Of a stretch of DNA of 64,000 nt, positions 46,810 to 58,935 are shown piece after piece. A program made the position numbers and the translations under genes. The first letter of the stretch is position 1. Every line of letters starts with the position of its first letter. This stretch comes from Methylococcus sp. Mc7. GTDB lineage: Bacteria > Pseudomonadota > Gammaproteobacteria > Methylococcales > Methylococcaceae. The DNA lies in NCBI RefSeq assembly GCF_019285515.1, contig NZ_CP079095.1:62001-126000 (forward strand). Reading direction: 5' to 3'. The notes beneath the pieces were generated by a model. It was not told the DNA's origin, searched no databases, and saw only the letters and a program-made list of their open reading frames with translations.

Positions 46810-48087
46810 TCAATGAGACTGGAAAGATTCCCCAAGGTGAGGTGCGAGGAGTCGCCAATGGAGCTCCGACGCCCCCCGGTTGCGTTCCACGAAGGCAAGG
46901 GCCCGCCGCCTCAAGTCACCGCGCATCGCCTCGTCCGCCGCCAGCCGATCGACCGCAGCGGCCAGCTCCTCGATGTCATGGACCCGAACAGCAGCCTCCC
47001 CACGCTCGAGATCATCACATATCTGTTTGAAATTCCGTGTATATGGTCCAAACACGATGGCCGTCTCCGCCAAAGCGGGCTCCACTACGTTGTGGCCGCC
47101 GATGTCGACCAGGCTCCCGCCGACGAACGCGACGTCGCTCGCGACATAGAACCGCATGAGATCCCCCAGCGTGTCGAGCAGGAAAACGTCGAATCCCCCG
47201 GGTGCGGCCTCCCCGGCTTCCGTTTGCCGGGCGAGACGGTGGCCGGCCGCTCTCACCAGGCGCGCGACCTCTTCGAAACGCTCGGGATGACGCGGCGCGA
47301 TCGCCAGCAGCAATTCGGGCTGCCTCGACCGGACGCAGGCGAAAGCCTCCAATACCGCCTTTTCCTCTCCCGGATGAGTGCTCGCCGCCAGCCAGACCGG
47401 TCGCTCCTGAAACAAGCGCCGCTTGATGGCTTCACCGCCCGCCCGGACAGAGGTGTCCAGTTCCGTATCGAATTTTAGATTGCCGGTGACGGTGATGGCG
47501 GAGGGATCCGCGCCGATGGCGAGGAAGCGCTGTGCGTCGGCCGCCGTCTGTGCGGCGATGTCGACGCCGGCCAGGAGGTTCCTCAGCGTACCGCGGATAC
47601 GGGCATACCGGCGGGCCGAGCGCTCCGACAAGCGGGCGTTGGCGACGAGGAGCGGAATATCCCGCCTCCGGCAGGCGGTGAACAGGTTGGGCCAAATCTC
47701 CGTTTCCATGATGATGGCCATACGCGGAGAGAAATGGCCCAGAAAACGGCCGATACCATCCGGCAGATCGTAGGGCAGAAAAACATGCTCGACCGTGTCG
47801 CCGAGCACCTTGCGCACTCGCGCCGAACCGGTCGGCGTGGTGGTAGTGACGAGAATGGAAGCCGGCGCATGCCGCCGGATGGTGGCGACCAACGAAAATG
47901 CGGCTTCCGCTTCACCCACGGAAACCGCGTGAATCCAGACGTCTACCGGTCTTGGCGGGCCGGGATAGAACGCAAACCGCTCGGCAACCCGCTCCCGGTA
48001 GCCGGGATTTGCCCGGCTGCGCCACAAGAGGCGCGCCAGCACCAGAGGGAGGGACGCGTAAAACAGGCTCGTATAAACGGACCTCAC
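46810..48087 (-). CDS. waaA: 3-deoxy-D-manno-octulosonic acid (Kdo) transferase
   Basis: 425-aa glycosyltransferase adding Kdo to lipid A at the inner membrane. It has an N-terminal hydrophobic anchor, IWIHAVSVGEAEAA, TTTTPTGS, the LFVxN-like MetE segment (ETEIWPNLFTACRR), LVNARLSERS-like residues and FVGGSLVDIGGHNVVEPA. Length matches E. coli WaaA (425 aa). It lies 25 nt after rplI and 19 nt before manC. Confidence 0.94.
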   Translation of the reverse strand: MRSVYTSLFYASLPLVLARLLWRSRANPGYRERVAERFAFYPGPPRPVDVWIHAVSVGEAEAAFSLVATIRRHAPASILVTTTTPTGSARVRKVLGDTVEHVFLPYDLPDGIGRFLGHFSPRMAIIMETEIWPNLFTACRRRDIPLLVANARLSERSARRYARIRGTLRNLLAGVDIAAQTAADAQRFLAIGADPSAITVTGNLKFDTELDTSVRAGGEAIKRRLFQERPVWLAASTHPGEEKAVLEAFACVRSRQPELLLAIAPRHPERFEEVARLVRAAGHRLARQTEAGEAAPGGFDVFLLDTLGDLMRFYVASDVAFVGGSLVDIGGHNVVEPALAETAIVFGPYTRNFKQICDDLERGEAAVRVHDIEELAAAVDRLAADEAMRGDLRRRALAFVERNRGASELHWRLLAPHLGESFQSH

Positions 48088-48112
48088 GCTCCGCCCCCGG
48101 CGCTCGGTCTGA

Positions 48113-48559
48113 TTACTCCGCGACGACTTTCAGGTTCAGCGTCGCGTTCACGTCGCTATGCAGGTGCAAAGTGATTTCATAATCCCCGGCGAGGCGGATC
48201 GGGCCGTGGGGCAACCGCACTTCGTGCCTTTCGACCGCCACACCGGCCGCGGTCACCGCTTCGGCGATGTCCTTGGTGCCGACCGAGCCGTACAGCTTGC
48301 CTTCCTCGCCGGCCTTCTGAGCGATGGAAACGCTCAGTTGCGAAATGGCCTCGGCGCGGGCCTGCGCGGCAGCAAGCTCATCGGACGCCTTTTTCTCCAG
48401 CTCCGCCCGCCGCTGCTCGAACTCGGCCAGCTTGGCCGCCGTTGCGGCAACCGCCTTCCCTTTCGGAATGAGGAAATTGCGGCCATACCCCGGACGCACC
48501 GAAACCTTGTCACCCAGGTTGCCGAGATTCGGCACCTTCTCAAGAAGAATCACATCCAT
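48113..48559 (-). CDS. rplI: 50S ribosomal protein L9
   Basis: 148-aa ribosomal protein. [20 protein letters not shown] and [16 protein letters not shown] form the N-terminal rRNA-binding domain, followed by the long helix and a C-terminal domain ending LNLKVVAE. It follows the DUF2232 gene as in many gammaproteobacteria, where rpsF-rpsR-rplI is a unit. dnaB, which often follows rplI, is absent. Confidence 0.97.
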   Translation of the reverse strand: MDVILLEKVPNLGNLGDKVSVRPGYGRNFLIPKGKAVAATAAKLAEFEQRRAELEKKASDELAAAQARAEAISQLSVSIAQKAGEEGKLYGSVGTKDIAEAVTAAGVAVERHEVRLPHGPIRLAGDYEITLHLHSDVNATLNLKVVAE

Positions 48560-48615
48560 CTTCCAGACCTCGAAAAAACTGATTTAAGAAATGAATTATT
48601 GCCGGCCCAAGTGTT

Positions 48616-49527
48616 TCAGGCACCCGCCACACGTCTGTGACGCCAGTCCATCCAGACGTCCGTAAACCCCATGAGCACCACAGGGATGGCGACCTGGGGA
48701 ATCACGAACAACAGCAGATAAAGCCCAGCCAGCCAGAACTTTCCGGCGGGACGGCGGGAGAGCAGCGAGTGGATCACGGCAATTCCCACCATGAGATACA
48801 GCACGAAAAACACGAGCCCGAGGTTCCACATCAATTCGGCCAGTGCCGGCCACGGCAACAACATGGCGCCGCCGATGCTGACCAACGCTGCATACGCAAA
48901 CGCCGGGCTGGGCCGCAGTTCGAGAAACTCGGTACGGAACCCGCCGGGGTTGTACAGCAGGGATTGCCACCACCGCGCCAACATCAGTGTCATGAAAACG
49001 CTCAAGGCGGAACCCGCGCTCACGAATCCCGTTGCGTAATGCGCCGCCACGCGCAGTCCCGACCGCGCACCGTCCGCGTCGAAACCGGCCGGAGCCTGAT
49101 CCAGCAGCGGCTGAACCATCAGCGTGAGCTTTTCGCTCCAGAACTCCGCCGGATCACCGACCAGGCCGTAAACCGCCAGCACCGCCACCAGCGCGGGCAC
49201 GACGACGGAGGCCAGCGCCCAGTCGATCCGGCGGGAAATCCGCAGCACCCACGCCGCGACGGCCGTAGGAAGCCAGAGCAGCAGCGCATATATCAAGGGC
49301 GCCGCCACACTGCCGAGAACCACGCCGCCAAAAACAGCAACCACGACCGCCGACGGCACCAGCACCGTGGATGCGGCCGGCAAACCCTGCCGCAGCACGA
49401 CGAGCCCCAAAGCGGCGGAGCTCAGCAGACCGACCAGCGGTATCATGAACGAAAGGCAAACGAGGCCGGCGATGACCAGCACCGCCTGCCATCGGCCCTT
49501 CATGGCGAAAGCCGCGAGCCCCTTCAC
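48616..49527 (-). CDS. DUF2232 multi-pass membrane protein
   Basis: 303-aa integral membrane protein with about seven or eight hydrophobic helices, for example residues 14-50, 55-95, 105-122, 170-190 and 210-285. The pattern matches DUF2232 (YybS-like) proteins that are encoded between rpsR and rplI in many proteobacteria. Function is unknown; the conserved placement beside ribosomal genes is the main clue. A short in-frame GTG/ATG choice at the start is not decisive; MKGLAAFAMKG is used. Confidence 0.82.
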   Translation of the reverse strand: MKGLAAFAMKGRWQAVLVIAGLVCLSFMIPLVGLLSSAALGLVVLRQGLPAASTVLVPSAVVVAVFGGVVLGSVAAPLIYALLLWLPTAVAAWVLRISRRIDWALASVVVPALVAVLAVYGLVGDPAEFWSEKLTLMVQPLLDQAPAGFDADGARSGLRVAAHYATGFVSAGSALSVFMTLMLARWWQSLLYNPGGFRTEFLELRPSPAFAYAALVSIGGAMLLPWPALAELMWNLGLVFFVLYLMVGIAVIHSLLSRRPAGKFWLAGLYLLLFVIPQVAIPVVLMGFTDVWMDWRHRRVAGA

Positions 49528-49566
49528 GAATCCTTAAGCCCTTCCGCGAGAACGGCCGGACTGCGC

Positions 49567-49797
49567 TTATTGCTCGTGCGCGTCGCAGAACGGAAGCAGC
49601 GCGAGGAAGCGCGCGCGCTTGATGGCCGTGGCCAACTGGCGCTGATACTTCGCGCTGGTCCCTGTGATGCGGCTGGGAACGATCTTTCCCGTCTCCGAGA
49701 CGTATTCCCGCAGCGTGTCCAAATCCTTGTAATCGATTTCCTTGACGTCTTCCGCGGTGAAGCGGCAATACCTTCTACGTTTGAATTGACGAACCAT
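49567..49797 (-). CDS. rpsR: 30S ribosomal protein S18
   Basis: 76-aa ribosomal protein that dimerises with S6. [36 protein letters not shown] and [20 protein letters not shown] are the classical S18 sequence. It lies 56 nt after rpsF. A single Cys (YCRF) remains, so it is not the zinc-binding form. Confidence 0.97.
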   Translation of the reverse strand: MVRQFKRRRYCRFTAEDVKEIDYKDLDTLREYVSETGKIVPSRITGTSAKYQRQLATAIKRARFLALLPFCDAHEQ

Positions 49798-49853
49798 CGA
49801 TGAACTCCAAAATCTGATCGGCGACTATGTCTTTTGGTTGGCCGGCAGCGGCG

Positions 49854-50264
49854 TCAAGCCCCTGCTTCCGCCTCGTTGCTCGGCTCGGCGCCGGCGGCTT
49901 CCTCACCGCCTTCGTCCGCCGACGCGCGTTCGGTCTCGGCCTCACCGCCGGACCTCGCCAGCGCGGACGGCTCGGTCACCGCCTCGTCGCGCTTGATCGT
50001 CAGGCTGCGCAGGACCGCGTCGTTGAACCGGAAGCCGCTTTCCAGCTCCTCCAGGGTCGCCTGATCACATTCGATGTTCATCAACACATAATGTGCCTTA
50101 TGCAGCTTGGCGATGGGATAGGCGAGCTGACGGCGCCCCCAGTCCTCGAGGCGATGGATGCTACCCGCCGCGCCCTCGATGATCGAACGGTACCGTTCGA
50201 TCATCGCCGGCACCTGTCCGCTCTGGTCCGGATGGACCATGAACACTATTTCGTAATGTCGCAC
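49854..50264 (-). CDS. rpsF: 30S ribosomal protein S6
   Basis: 136-aa ribosomal protein. [40 protein letters not shown] and [12 protein letters not shown] are diagnostic. The tail is acidic (Glu/Ala-rich, about 100-136) as in other S6 proteins that are modified with Glu. The start is the GTG at 50264, with GGAG seven bases upstream; the frame is open to 50690, but that part has no S6 character. It heads the rpsF-rpsR-DUF2232-rplI-waaA-manC-ychF series. Confidence 0.95.
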   Translation of the reverse strand: MRHYEIVFMVHPDQSGQVPAMIERYRSIIEGAAGSIHRLEDWGRRQLAYPIAKLHKAHYVLMNIECDQATLEELESGFRFNDAVLRSLTIKRDEAVTEPSALARSGGEAETERASADEGGEEAAGAEPSNEAEAGA

Positions 50265-50290
50265 ACTAATGCTCCTTTCGGTTTGAGTCA

Positions 50291-50312
50291 GCTTCCCGCC
50301 GCGCGGTAAAGC
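50291..50312 (-). promoter_or_regulatory. Hairpin in the rpsF leader, possible S6:S18 autoregulatory element
   Basis: Outer stem GCTT/AAGC and inner stem CCGC/GCGG with a 3-nt loop, ending about 26 nt before the GTG of rpsF, in an approximately 80-nt leader. Many bacteria carry an S6:S18-binding motif at this place with a required CCG in a hairpin. The CCG and position fit, but covariation was not tested. A second small hairpin (GGGGC/GCCCC) lies at 50321-50334. Confidence 0.35.
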
Positions 50313-50349
50313 AAGGAGAAGGGGCCGATGCCCCGCCAAAAAACGGTGC

Positions 50350-50378
50350 ACTATACCCCTTTCACCGCCCCCGAACAA
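50350..50378 (-). promoter_or_regulatory. Sigma70-type promoter of the rpsF series
   Basis: On the minus strand TTGTTC (50378-50373), exactly 17 bp, then TATAGT (50355-50350). Transcription would begin near 50343, giving a leader of about 80 nt before the rpsF GTG. It is divergent from the gltB promoter 75 bp away. Confidence 0.65.
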
Positions 50379-50429
50379 CATGGCGCACGCCCCGACCCGT
50401 CGGCCCTCCCGCATGACGAGCCGGACGTG

Positions 50430-50458
50430 TTGCAAATGCATGTCCGATTCCATATAGT
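50430..50458 (+). promoter_or_regulatory. Sigma70-type promoter of gltBD
   Basis: TTGCAA (50430-50435), 17 bp, TATAGT (50453-50458). The start site would be near 50465, leaving about 180 nt of leader before the gltB ATG. Apart from the two promoters and the rpsF leader hairpins, I see no other element in the 380-nt gap 50265-50644. Confidence 0.6.
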
Positions 50459-50644
50459 GTCCAGCCATTTTTTGCGGGCGGACCAACGCCCTTGTGCGAT
50501 GAACTCGTCCCCCTCCGTCGATCACCGAGCCCGAGCAGACCGCGGCCGTCCCGTACGGGGCGGAATCACGTATCGGAACGGGCGCGGCGCCAATCCAGAC
50601 GCGTTCGCTCGTTGACCCGGCGCGCTCCTCAAGAGGTAACCCCA

Positions 50645-53600
50645 ATGAGCCACCATACATTGCCCCACAAGCAGGGTTTGTACGATCCACGTCACGAACA
50701 CGACGCCTGCGGCGTCGGCTTCATCGCCCACATCAAGGGCGGGAAAAGCCACGACATCGTTCTCCAGGGGCTGGAAATACTGAAAAACCTCACGCATCGC
50801 GGCGCGGTGGGGGCCGATCCTCTGGCGGGCGACGGCGCCGGCATCCTGCTCCAGCTGCCCGATGCGTTCCTGCGCAAAGAGTGCGCGGGACTCGGCATCA
50901 CGCTTCCCGAACCCGGACACTATGGGGTAGGCATGCTGTTCATGCCGCGCGATGCGGAAAAGCGGCGCCGCTGCGAGGAGATCCTGACCCGCCATGTGAC
51001 TGCCGAGGGACAGACGGTACTCGGCTGGCGCGACGTCCCCGTGGACAACACCGGCATCGGCGAGACGGTCAAGGCCGTGGAACCGTTCGTCCGCCAGGTA
51101 TTCATCGGCCGCGGCGCCGGTTGCGCCGACCAGAATGCCTTCGAGCGCAAGCTGTTCATCATCCGCAAGCAGGCCGAAAACGCCATCCGCGAGGACAAAG
51201 TCGCCGCCGGCGAGATGTTCTACCTGCCTTCGCTGTCTTCGCGCACCATCGTGTATAAAGGCATGCTGCTGGCCGACCAGGTGGGCTCCTATTACCTCGA
51301 CCTCCGCGACGAGAGCCTGGTTTCCGCCCTGGCACTGGTTCATCAGCGCTTTTCGACCAACACTTTCCCGACCTGGGATCTGGCCCACCCGTTCCGGATG
51401 ATCGCCCATAATGGCGAGATCAACACCATCCGCGGCAACATCAACTGGATGGCGGCACGCCGCCAGTCGATGAAATCCGAACTATTGGGCGAGGACCTGG
51501 ACAAGATCTGGCCGCTGATCGCCGAGGGCCAGTCCGACTCGGCCTGCTTCGACAATGCGCTGGAGTTGCTGGTCGCCGGCGGCTATTCGCTGGTTCACGC
51601 CATGATGCTGCTGATCCCGGAAGCCTGGGCCGGCAACCCGCTGATGGACACCAAACGCCGCGCGTTCTACGAATATTATTCCGCCCTGATGGAGCCCTGG
51701 GACGGCCCCGCCGCCGTGGCCTTCACCGACGGACGCCAGATCGGCGCGACACTCGACCGTAATGGCCTGCGCCCGGCACGCTATCTGATCACCGATGACG
51801 ACTACGTCATCATGGGCTCGGAAATGGGTGTGCTGAACGTCCCGCAGCACAAGATCGTCAAGAAGTGGCGCCTCCAGCCCGGCAAGATGTTCCTCATCGA
51901 TCTCGAACAGGGACGGATCATCGAAGACCAGGAAATCAAGGACGGACTGGCCGGCCGCAATCCTTATCAGGACTGGCTGGACAAGACCCAGATCAACGTC
52001 GAGAACCTGCCGCCCGAGGTTGCCGCGATGGCGCCGGATCACGGTACCCTGCTCGACCGGCAACAGGCCTTCGGCTACACCCAGGAGGACATCAAGGTCT
52101 TCTTCAAGCCGATCGCGCTGAGCGGGCAGGAACCGGTGGGTTCCATGGGCACCGACGCCGCCCTTGCGGTACTGTCGAACCGGCCGCGGATGCTGTACGA
52201 CTACTTCAAGCAGGGCTTCGCCCAGGTCACCAACCCCGCGATCGACCCGATCCGCGAGGAGTTGGTGATGTCGCTGGTGTCGCACATCGGTCCGCGCCCC
52301 AACCTGCTGGCGCTGGACAATGGCGGCAACAACAAGCGGCTCGAGGTGCACCAGCCGATCCTCAGCAACAGCGACCTGGAAAAGATCCGCCGCATCGAGG
52401 CACGGACCCAGGGCGCGTTCAAGACCAAGACGCTGAGCATCTGCTTCCCGGCCGACGCCGGCGCACTGGGCATGGAGCCGGCCCTCGACGCCGTCTGCAA
52501 GCGCGCGGAACAGGCCGTGCTGGAAGGCAACAACATCCTGATCCTGTCGGACCGGGGCATGGACGCCGGCCATATCGCCATTCCGGCCCTCTTGGCCACC
52601 TCGGCGGTGCATCACCACCTGATCCGGGCCGGCCTCCGTACGCATTCGGGACTGGTGGTGGAGACCGGCGAAGCACGCGAAGTGCATCACTTCGCCCTGC
52701 TCGCGGGCTACGGCGCCGAGGCCGTCAACCCTTACCTCGCCTTCGACACCTTGTCCGACCTGCTCGGCACACTGCCGGAAAAGATCAGTGAAGAAGAGGC
52801 CCACAAGCGCTATATCAAGGCGATCGGCAAAGCGCTGCTCAAGATCATGTCGAAAATGGGCATCTCGACCTACCAGTCCTATTGCGGTGCGCAGATATTC
52901 AACGCCGTGGGGCTGGGCGAGAGCTTTCTCGACCGCTATTTCCACGGCACCGAATGCACCACGGGCGGCATCGAACTCCAGGAGGTCGCGGAAGAAACCG
53001 TGCGCCGCCACCGCCAGGCTTTCGGCAGCGCGCCGCTGTACCGCAGCGCGCTGGACGTCGGGGGCGAATACGCCTTCCGGGTGCGCGGCGAGGACCACAT
53101 GTGGACGCCGGAAACCATTTCCAAGCTGCAGCATGCGACCCGCGCCAATGACGCCAAGACCTACGCCGAGTATGCCCGGCTGGTCAACGAGCAAAACGAG
53201 CACCTCCTCACCCTGCGCGGGCTGATGGATTTCCGCTTCGTGGCCGCTCCCGTGCCGCTGGAAGAGGTCGAGCCGGCCAAGGCAATCGTCAAGCGCTTCG
53301 CCACCGGCGCCATGTCGTTCGGATCGATCTCGTACGAGGCCCACACCACATTGGCGATCGCCATGAACCGGATCGGTGGCAAGTCGAACACCGGCGAAGG
53401 CGGCGAACTGCCGGAGCGCTTCGTGCCTTTGGCGAACGGCGACTCCCTGCGCTCGGCGATCAAGCAGGTCGCGTCCGGGCGCTTCGGCGTCACCGCCGAA
53501 TACCTGGTCAATGCCGACGACATCCAGATCAAGATCTCGCAAGGCGCCAAGCCGGGCGAAGGCGGCCAGTTGCCCGGCCACAAGGTAGACGCGGTCATCG

Positions 53601-55273
53601 CCAAGGTGCGCCACTCGACCCCCGGCGTCGGTCTGATCTCGCCTCCGCCGCACCACGACATCTACTCGATCGAGGACCTGGCGCAGTTGATCCACGACCT
53701 CAAGAACGTGAATCCGGCGGCCCGCATCAGCGTCAAGCTGGTGTCGGAAGTCGGCGTCGGCACGGTGGCGGCGGGCGTCGCCAAGGCCCACGCCGACCAC
53801 GTCACCATTTCCGGCTACGACGGCGGCACCGGCGCCAGCCCCATCACCTCGATCAAGCACGCGGGGCTGCCCTGGGAGATCGGCCTGGCCGAAACCCATC
53901 AGACCCTGGTGCTGAACCGCCTACGCGGACGCATCTGCGTCCAGGCCGACGGCGGCATGCGCACCGGCCGCGACGTCGTGATCGCCGCCCTGCTCGGCGC
54001 GGACGAGGTCGGCTTCGCCACCGCCCCGCTGATCGTCGAGGGCTGCATCATGATGCGTAAATGCCATCTCAACACCTGCCCGGTCGGGGTGGCGACACAG
54101 GACCCGGAACTGCGCAAGCGCTTCACCGGCCAGCCGGAACACGTGGTGAACTATTTCTTCTTCGTTGCCGAAGAGGTGCGCCAGCTCATGGCCCGCCTCG
54201 GTTTCCGGCGCTACGAGGACATGGTCGGCCGTTCCGATCTGCTGGATATGCGCAAGGCCGTCTACCACTGGAAAGCCTCCCGCATCGACCTCTCGAAGAT
54301 CCTGTACAAGCCCGAAGCCGGCCCCGGCGTCGCCATCTTCAATTGCGAAGCGCAGGACCACGGCCTGGACAAGGCGCTGGACCGCAAGCTGATCGAGTTC
54401 GCCCGCCCCGCGCTGGAGGAGAGGAAGCCAGTCCACGTCGACGTCGACATCCGCAACTACAACCGGACCCTGGGCGCCATGCTCTCGGGCGAGGTCGCCA
54501 AGCGCTACGGACACGCGGGCCTGCCGGAAGACACGATCCACATCAAGGCGCATGGCACCGCCGGCCAAAGCTTCGGCGCCTTCCTCGCGGCCGGCGTGAC
54601 GCTGGAACTGGAAGGGGAGGCCAACGACTACGTCGGCAAGGGGCTGTCGGGCGGCCGCCTGGCGATCTATCCGCCGGCCGACTGTCCGATCACCCCGGAG
54701 CAGAACATCATCGTCGGCAACACCGTGCTGTACGGCGCCGTCAGCGGCGAATGCTATTTCCGCGGCGTGGCCGGAGAGCGCTTCGCGGTCCGCAACTCCG
54801 GCGCGATCGCGGTGGTGGAAGGCGTAGGCGATCATGGCTGCGAATACATGACGGGCGGCGTGGTGGTGGTACTGGGCGCGACCGGACGCAACTTCGCGGC
54901 CGGCATGTCAGGCGGCGTCGCCTATGTGCTGGACGAATCCGGCGATTTCGAACAGCGCTGCAACCTGGCCATGGTGGAACTCGAGCCGGTGCCGGCGGAA
55001 GACGACGCGCTGGAGCACTTCGAGCACCAGGGCGGCGATCTCGAGACACATGGCATGGTCGACATCATGCACGACATGACCCGCAACGACATGCGTCGCC
55101 TGCGTTTCCTGATCGAGAAACACCGGCGCTATACCGGCAGCGGACGCGCCGGCCTGATCCTGGACAACTGGAACGCTTACGCGGCCAAGTTCGTCAAGGT
55201 CATGCCGGTGGACTACCGCAAGGCGCTGGAGAAGATGCAGCAAACCCGAACCGGTGCAGCCGCGCATCATTGA
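50645..55273 (+). CDS. gltB: Glutamate synthase (NADPH) large subunit
   Basis: 1542-aa enzyme transferring the glutamine amide to 2-oxoglutarate for ammonium assimilation. The N-terminal class II glutamine amidotransferase exposes Cys22 ([14 protein letters not shown]), so a 21-residue propeptide would be removed. The central FMN domain and 3Fe-4S cysteines ([15 protein letters not shown]) follow, with the beta-helix domain at the C-terminus. The ATG at 50645 has a GAGG site; the frame is open to 50492 without support. gltD follows 37 nt after the stop. Length is close to E. coli GltB (1486 aa). Confidence 0.97.
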   Translation: MSHHTLPHKQGLYDPRHEHDACGVGFIAHIKGGKSHDIVLQGLEILKNLTHRGAVGADPLAGDGAGILLQLPDAFLRKECAGLGITLPEPGHYGVGMLFMPRDAEKRRRCEEILTRHVTAEGQTVLGWRDVPVDNTGIGETVKAVEPFVRQVFIGRGAGCADQNAFERKLFIIRKQAENAIREDKVAAGEMFYLPSLSSRTIVYKGMLLADQVGSYYLDLRDESLVSALALVHQRFSTNTFPTWDLAHPFRMIAHNGEINTIRGNINWMAARRQSMKSELLGEDLDKIWPLIAEGQSDSACFDNALELLVAGGYSLVHAMMLLIPEAWAGNPLMDTKRRAFYEYYSALMEPWDGPAAVAFTDGRQIGATLDRNGLRPARYLITDDDYVIMGSEMGVLNVPQHKIVKKWRLQPGKMFLIDLEQGRIIEDQEIKDGLAGRNPYQDWLDKTQINVENLPPEVAAMAPDHGTLLDRQQAFGYTQEDIKVFFKPIALSGQEPVGSMGTDAALAVLSNRPRMLYDYFKQGFAQVTNPAIDPIREELVMSLVSHIGPRPNLLALDNGGNNKRLEVHQPILSNSDLEKIRRIEARTQGAFKTKTLSICFPADAGALGMEPALDAVCKRAEQAVLEGNNILILSDRGMDAGHIAIPALLATSAVHHHLIRAGLRTHSGLVVETGEAREVHHFALLAGYGAEAVNPYLAFDTLSDLLGTLPEKISEEEAHKRYIKAIGKALLKIMSKMGISTYQSYCGAQIFNAVGLGESFLDRYFHGTECTTGGIELQEVAEETVRRHRQAFGSAPLYRSALDVGGEYAFRVRGEDHMWTPETISKLQHATRANDAKTYAEYARLVNEQNEHLLTLRGLMDFRFVAAPVPLEEVEPAKAIVKRFATGAMSFGSISYEAHTTLAIAMNRIGGKSNTGEGGELPERFVPLANGDSLRSAIKQVASGRFGVTAEYLVNADDIQIKISQGAKPGEGGQLPGHKVDAVIAKVRHSTPGVGLISPPPHHDIYSIEDLAQLIHDLKNVNPAARISVKLVSEVGVGTVAAGVAKAHADHVTISGYDGGTGASPITSIKHAGLPWEIGLAETHQTLVLNRLRGRICVQADGGMRTGRDVVIAALLGADEVGFATAPLIVEGCIMMRKCHLNTCPVGVATQDPELRKRFTGQPEHVVNYFFFVAEEVRQLMARLGFRRYEDMVGRSDLLDMRKAVYHWKASRIDLSKILYKPEAGPGVAIFNCEAQDHGLDKALDRKLIEFARPALEERKPVHVDVDIRNYNRTLGAMLSGEVAKRYGHAGLPEDTIHIKAHGTAGQSFGAFLAAGVTLELEGEANDYVGKGLSGGRLAIYPPADCPITPEQNIIVGNTVLYGAVSGECYFRGVAGERFAVRNSGAIAVVEGVGDHGCEYMTGGVVVVLGATGRNFAAGMSGGVAYVLDESGDFEQRCNLAMVELEPVPAEDDALEHFEHQGGDLETHGMVDIMHDMTRNDMRRLRFLIEKHRRYTGSGRAGLILDNWNAYAAKFVKVMPVDYRKALEKMQQTRTGAAAHH

Positions 55274-55310
55274 GCCCGGCCCACAAAACAAGAACGAGGT
55301 ACTGAGAAAG

Positions 55311-56750
<1,440 letters not shown>

Positions 56751-56906
56751 ACGCGGCGACACCATGGATATCCCAACGTCGTCGGCGAAACGGGGCTGCG
56801 GGCCCGATACCGGATGGCGGCCCGCTATCCGGCGCCGCCACCGGTTCGCGCCGGCAGCTTGAGCGTCCCTCTCGATGCCCGGCATCCACCACCTCCGCCG
56901 TTGACG

Positions 56907-58391
56907 ATGCCCCAGTTTGCGTCCCGCAGCACCGTGAAGCGCCTACTGTCTCTGGCTCGCGTATTCGGACTGATGCTGGTGGTCTTCAGTCTGACCTATC
57001 TGCTCCCGATCACGACTTCCCTCCTCGCGGCCGACGGCACCGCGCTCCTGTTCATCGAAGACATGCTGTTCACCGTCGGCGCCGGCTCGCTGCTGTGGAC
57101 CGCGACCAGGCAGTACCGCTACGACCTGAAGTCCAAAGACGGCTTCATCCTCGTGGTCCTGGCCTGGACCGGAATGGCGGCCTTCGCTACGTTCCCGCTG
57201 ATGTCGTACGTCGAGGGGCTGTCGTTCACGGATGCCTATTTCGAAGCCATGTCCGGGTTGACGACAACAGGAGCCACGGTCCTGGCGGGGCTGGATCAGC
57301 TGCCGCCTGCAATCAATCTCTGGCGCCACGAGTTGAACTGGCTGGGCGGGATGGGAATCATCGTATTGGCGGTGGCGATTCTTCCCGTCCTCGGCATCGG
57401 CGGACGCCAGTTGTTCATGGCGGAAACGCCCGGCCCCATGAAGGAAAACAAGCTGACACCGCGGATTACGGAGACCGCCAAGAATCTGTGGCTGATCTAC
57501 GCGTATATCACGCTTGCATGCGCGCTGTGTTTGAAAATGGCGGGTATGAACTGGCTGGACGCCGTCTGCCATGCTTTCGCCACCATGAGCCTGGGCGGGT
57601 TCTCGACCCATGATGCCAGCGTCGGCTATTTCGACTCGCCGGCGATAGAAGCGATTCTGATGGTCTTCATGCTGATCGCTGGAATGAACTTCGCCACCCA
57701 TTTCCTGGCTATCCGCGCCAGGAGTCTGAAGGCATATCAGCACGACATCGAGGCAATTCCCTACTTGGTTCTGGTGCTCGGAAGCTGCGTGGCCATCGCC
57801 CTGTTCCTGGTCACGCACCAGAGTTACCCGGATTTCTGGACGGCTCTGCGGCATGCGAGCTTCAACCTCGTGTCGATCGCTACCGACTGCGGGTTCGCCT
57901 CGGTGGACTACAATCAGTGGCCTTTGTTCGCACCGCTATGGATGCTGTTCCTGAGCAGCGTCCTGGTGTGTACCGGTTCGACCGGCGGCGGGATCAAGAT
58001 GATGCGCACCCTGATCCTGATGAAACAGAGTCAACTGCAGATGCTGCTGCTGACCCATCCGACGGCGGTCAATCCGCTCAAGATCGGACACATGGTGATT
58101 CCGTCGAACATCATCCTGTCGGTACTCGGTTTCATCTTCGTCTACTTCATGAGTATCGTCATCCTGACATTGCTGTTGGTGGTCAGCGGGCTGGACATGG
58201 TGTCCGCGTTCTCCGCCATCATCGCCTGCATCAACAACGCAGGCCCCGGTCTCAACGTGGTGGGACCTGCCGGCAATTACGCCTCCCTTTCCGATTTCCA
58301 GACCTGGACGTGCGCCGTAGCCATGTTCCTGGGGCGCATCGAGGTATTCACCGCCCTGATCATCTTCACCCCGGCATTCTGGCGCAAGTGA
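56907..58391 (+). CDS. Trk-type potassium uptake protein TrkH
   Basis: 494-aa membrane protein of the TrkH/TrkG/KtrB superfamily. Four pore-loop motifs are visible: LTTTGATVL, TMSLGGFSTHD, IATDCGFASVDYNQ and INNAGPGLN, each with the Gly of the selectivity filter, plus TGSTGGGIKMMR between. Roughly ten transmembrane helices surround them. TrkA, the regulatory partner, is not in this window. The frame is open 31 codons earlier, but the ATG at 56907 is chosen since it directly precedes the first membrane segment region. Confidence 0.92.
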   Translation: MPQFASRSTVKRLLSLARVFGLMLVVFSLTYLLPITTSLLAADGTALLFIEDMLFTVGAGSLLWTATRQYRYDLKSKDGFILVVLAWTGMAAFATFPLMSYVEGLSFTDAYFEAMSGLTTTGATVLAGLDQLPPAINLWRHELNWLGGMGIIVLAVAILPVLGIGGRQLFMAETPGPMKENKLTPRITETAKNLWLIYAYITLACALCLKMAGMNWLDAVCHAFATMSLGGFSTHDASVGYFDSPAIEAILMVFMLIAGMNFATHFLAIRARSLKAYQHDIEAIPYLVLVLGSCVAIALFLVTHQSYPDFWTALRHASFNLVSIATDCGFASVDYNQWPLFAPLWMLFLSSVLVCTGSTGGGIKMMRTLILMKQSQLQMLLLTHPTAVNPLKIGHMVIPSNIILSVLGFIFVYFMSIVILTLLLVVSGLDMVSAFSAIIACINNAGPGLNVVGPAGNYASLSDFQTWTCAVAMFLGRIEVFTALIIFTPAFWRK

Positions 58392-58400
58392 ATTGCCCCG

Positions 58401-58426
58401 AAACAAAAGCGCCCTGGAAAGGGCGC
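58401..58426 (-). terminator. Intrinsic terminator for the small lipoprotein gene
   Basis: GCGCCC/GGGCGC (58409-58414 with 58421-58426) with a 6-nt loop, followed on the minus strand by TTTTGTTT (58408-58401). It lies between convergent genes; without a T-run on the plus strand it would serve trkH only weakly. Confidence 0.75.
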
Positions 58427-58477
58427 CTCGGTATTACCAATCAGTGCGGGGAAACGGCCGCTACAAGGGGTAGCCGG

Positions 58478-58867
58478 TCAGGGCCACCATAACCCAGGCC
58501 CCCACATACCCCAGTTCATGGTGGCGTCGAGGTTGGTCTCCGCTGCCTGCCTCTGCTCGTCGGCGATTTCCTTTTCCACGGCGAGCTTCTGGAAACGGGC
58601 GTAGGCATCCGCATCGCCCACGTAAACGCACTGACAGATGCTGGCATCCGCATAGACGTACATCACTTTGTCGCCTTTGGGATGTGCCACAAGCTTGTGC
58701 TGTGTCATCCCCTTGACATTGGCCTGCTGCTCCGCAGTCTGGGCATAGTTGATCTTGAATCCGGCGGCCGCCAGCAACTGTTCCGTATCCTGAACCTTCT
58801 CCTCCAGCGAAGCGCACGCCGCCATTTGGGAAACGAGCCACAGGATTCCGAGTCTACGAAGCGTCAT
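58478..58867 (-). CDS. Small lipoprotein of unknown function
   Basis: 129-aa predicted lipoprotein. Signal residues 1-17 end at Cys18 (SQMAAC). A CQC motif (ADASICQCVYVGD) and a Trp-rich end (WGMWGPGLWWP) stand out; the middle is helical and charged. I do not recognise a named family. The ATG at 58867 has an AGAGA ribosome site 4 nt upstream; the open frame continues to 58939 but lacks signal-peptide character there. It begins 68 nt after the rpoS stop and could be co-transcribed with rpoS. Confidence 0.75.
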   Translation of the reverse strand: MTLRRLGILWLVSQMAACASLEEKVQDTEQLLAAAGFKINYAQTAEQQANVKGMTQHKLVAHPKGDKVMYVYADASICQCVYVGDADAYARFQKLAVEKEIADEQRQAAETNLDATMNWGMWGPGLWWP

Positions 58868-58935
58868 GATTCTCTCTTGAGTCCATTGCATTTCGGTAAA
58901 TTTAACGCGGATCGGACGGGGCGTCGACAGGCGGC

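Noticed and set aside
51482-53899. 805-codon open frame antisense to gltB
   Set aside because: No motifs, Arg/Gly/Asp-rich composition and complete overlap with the conserved gltB sequence.
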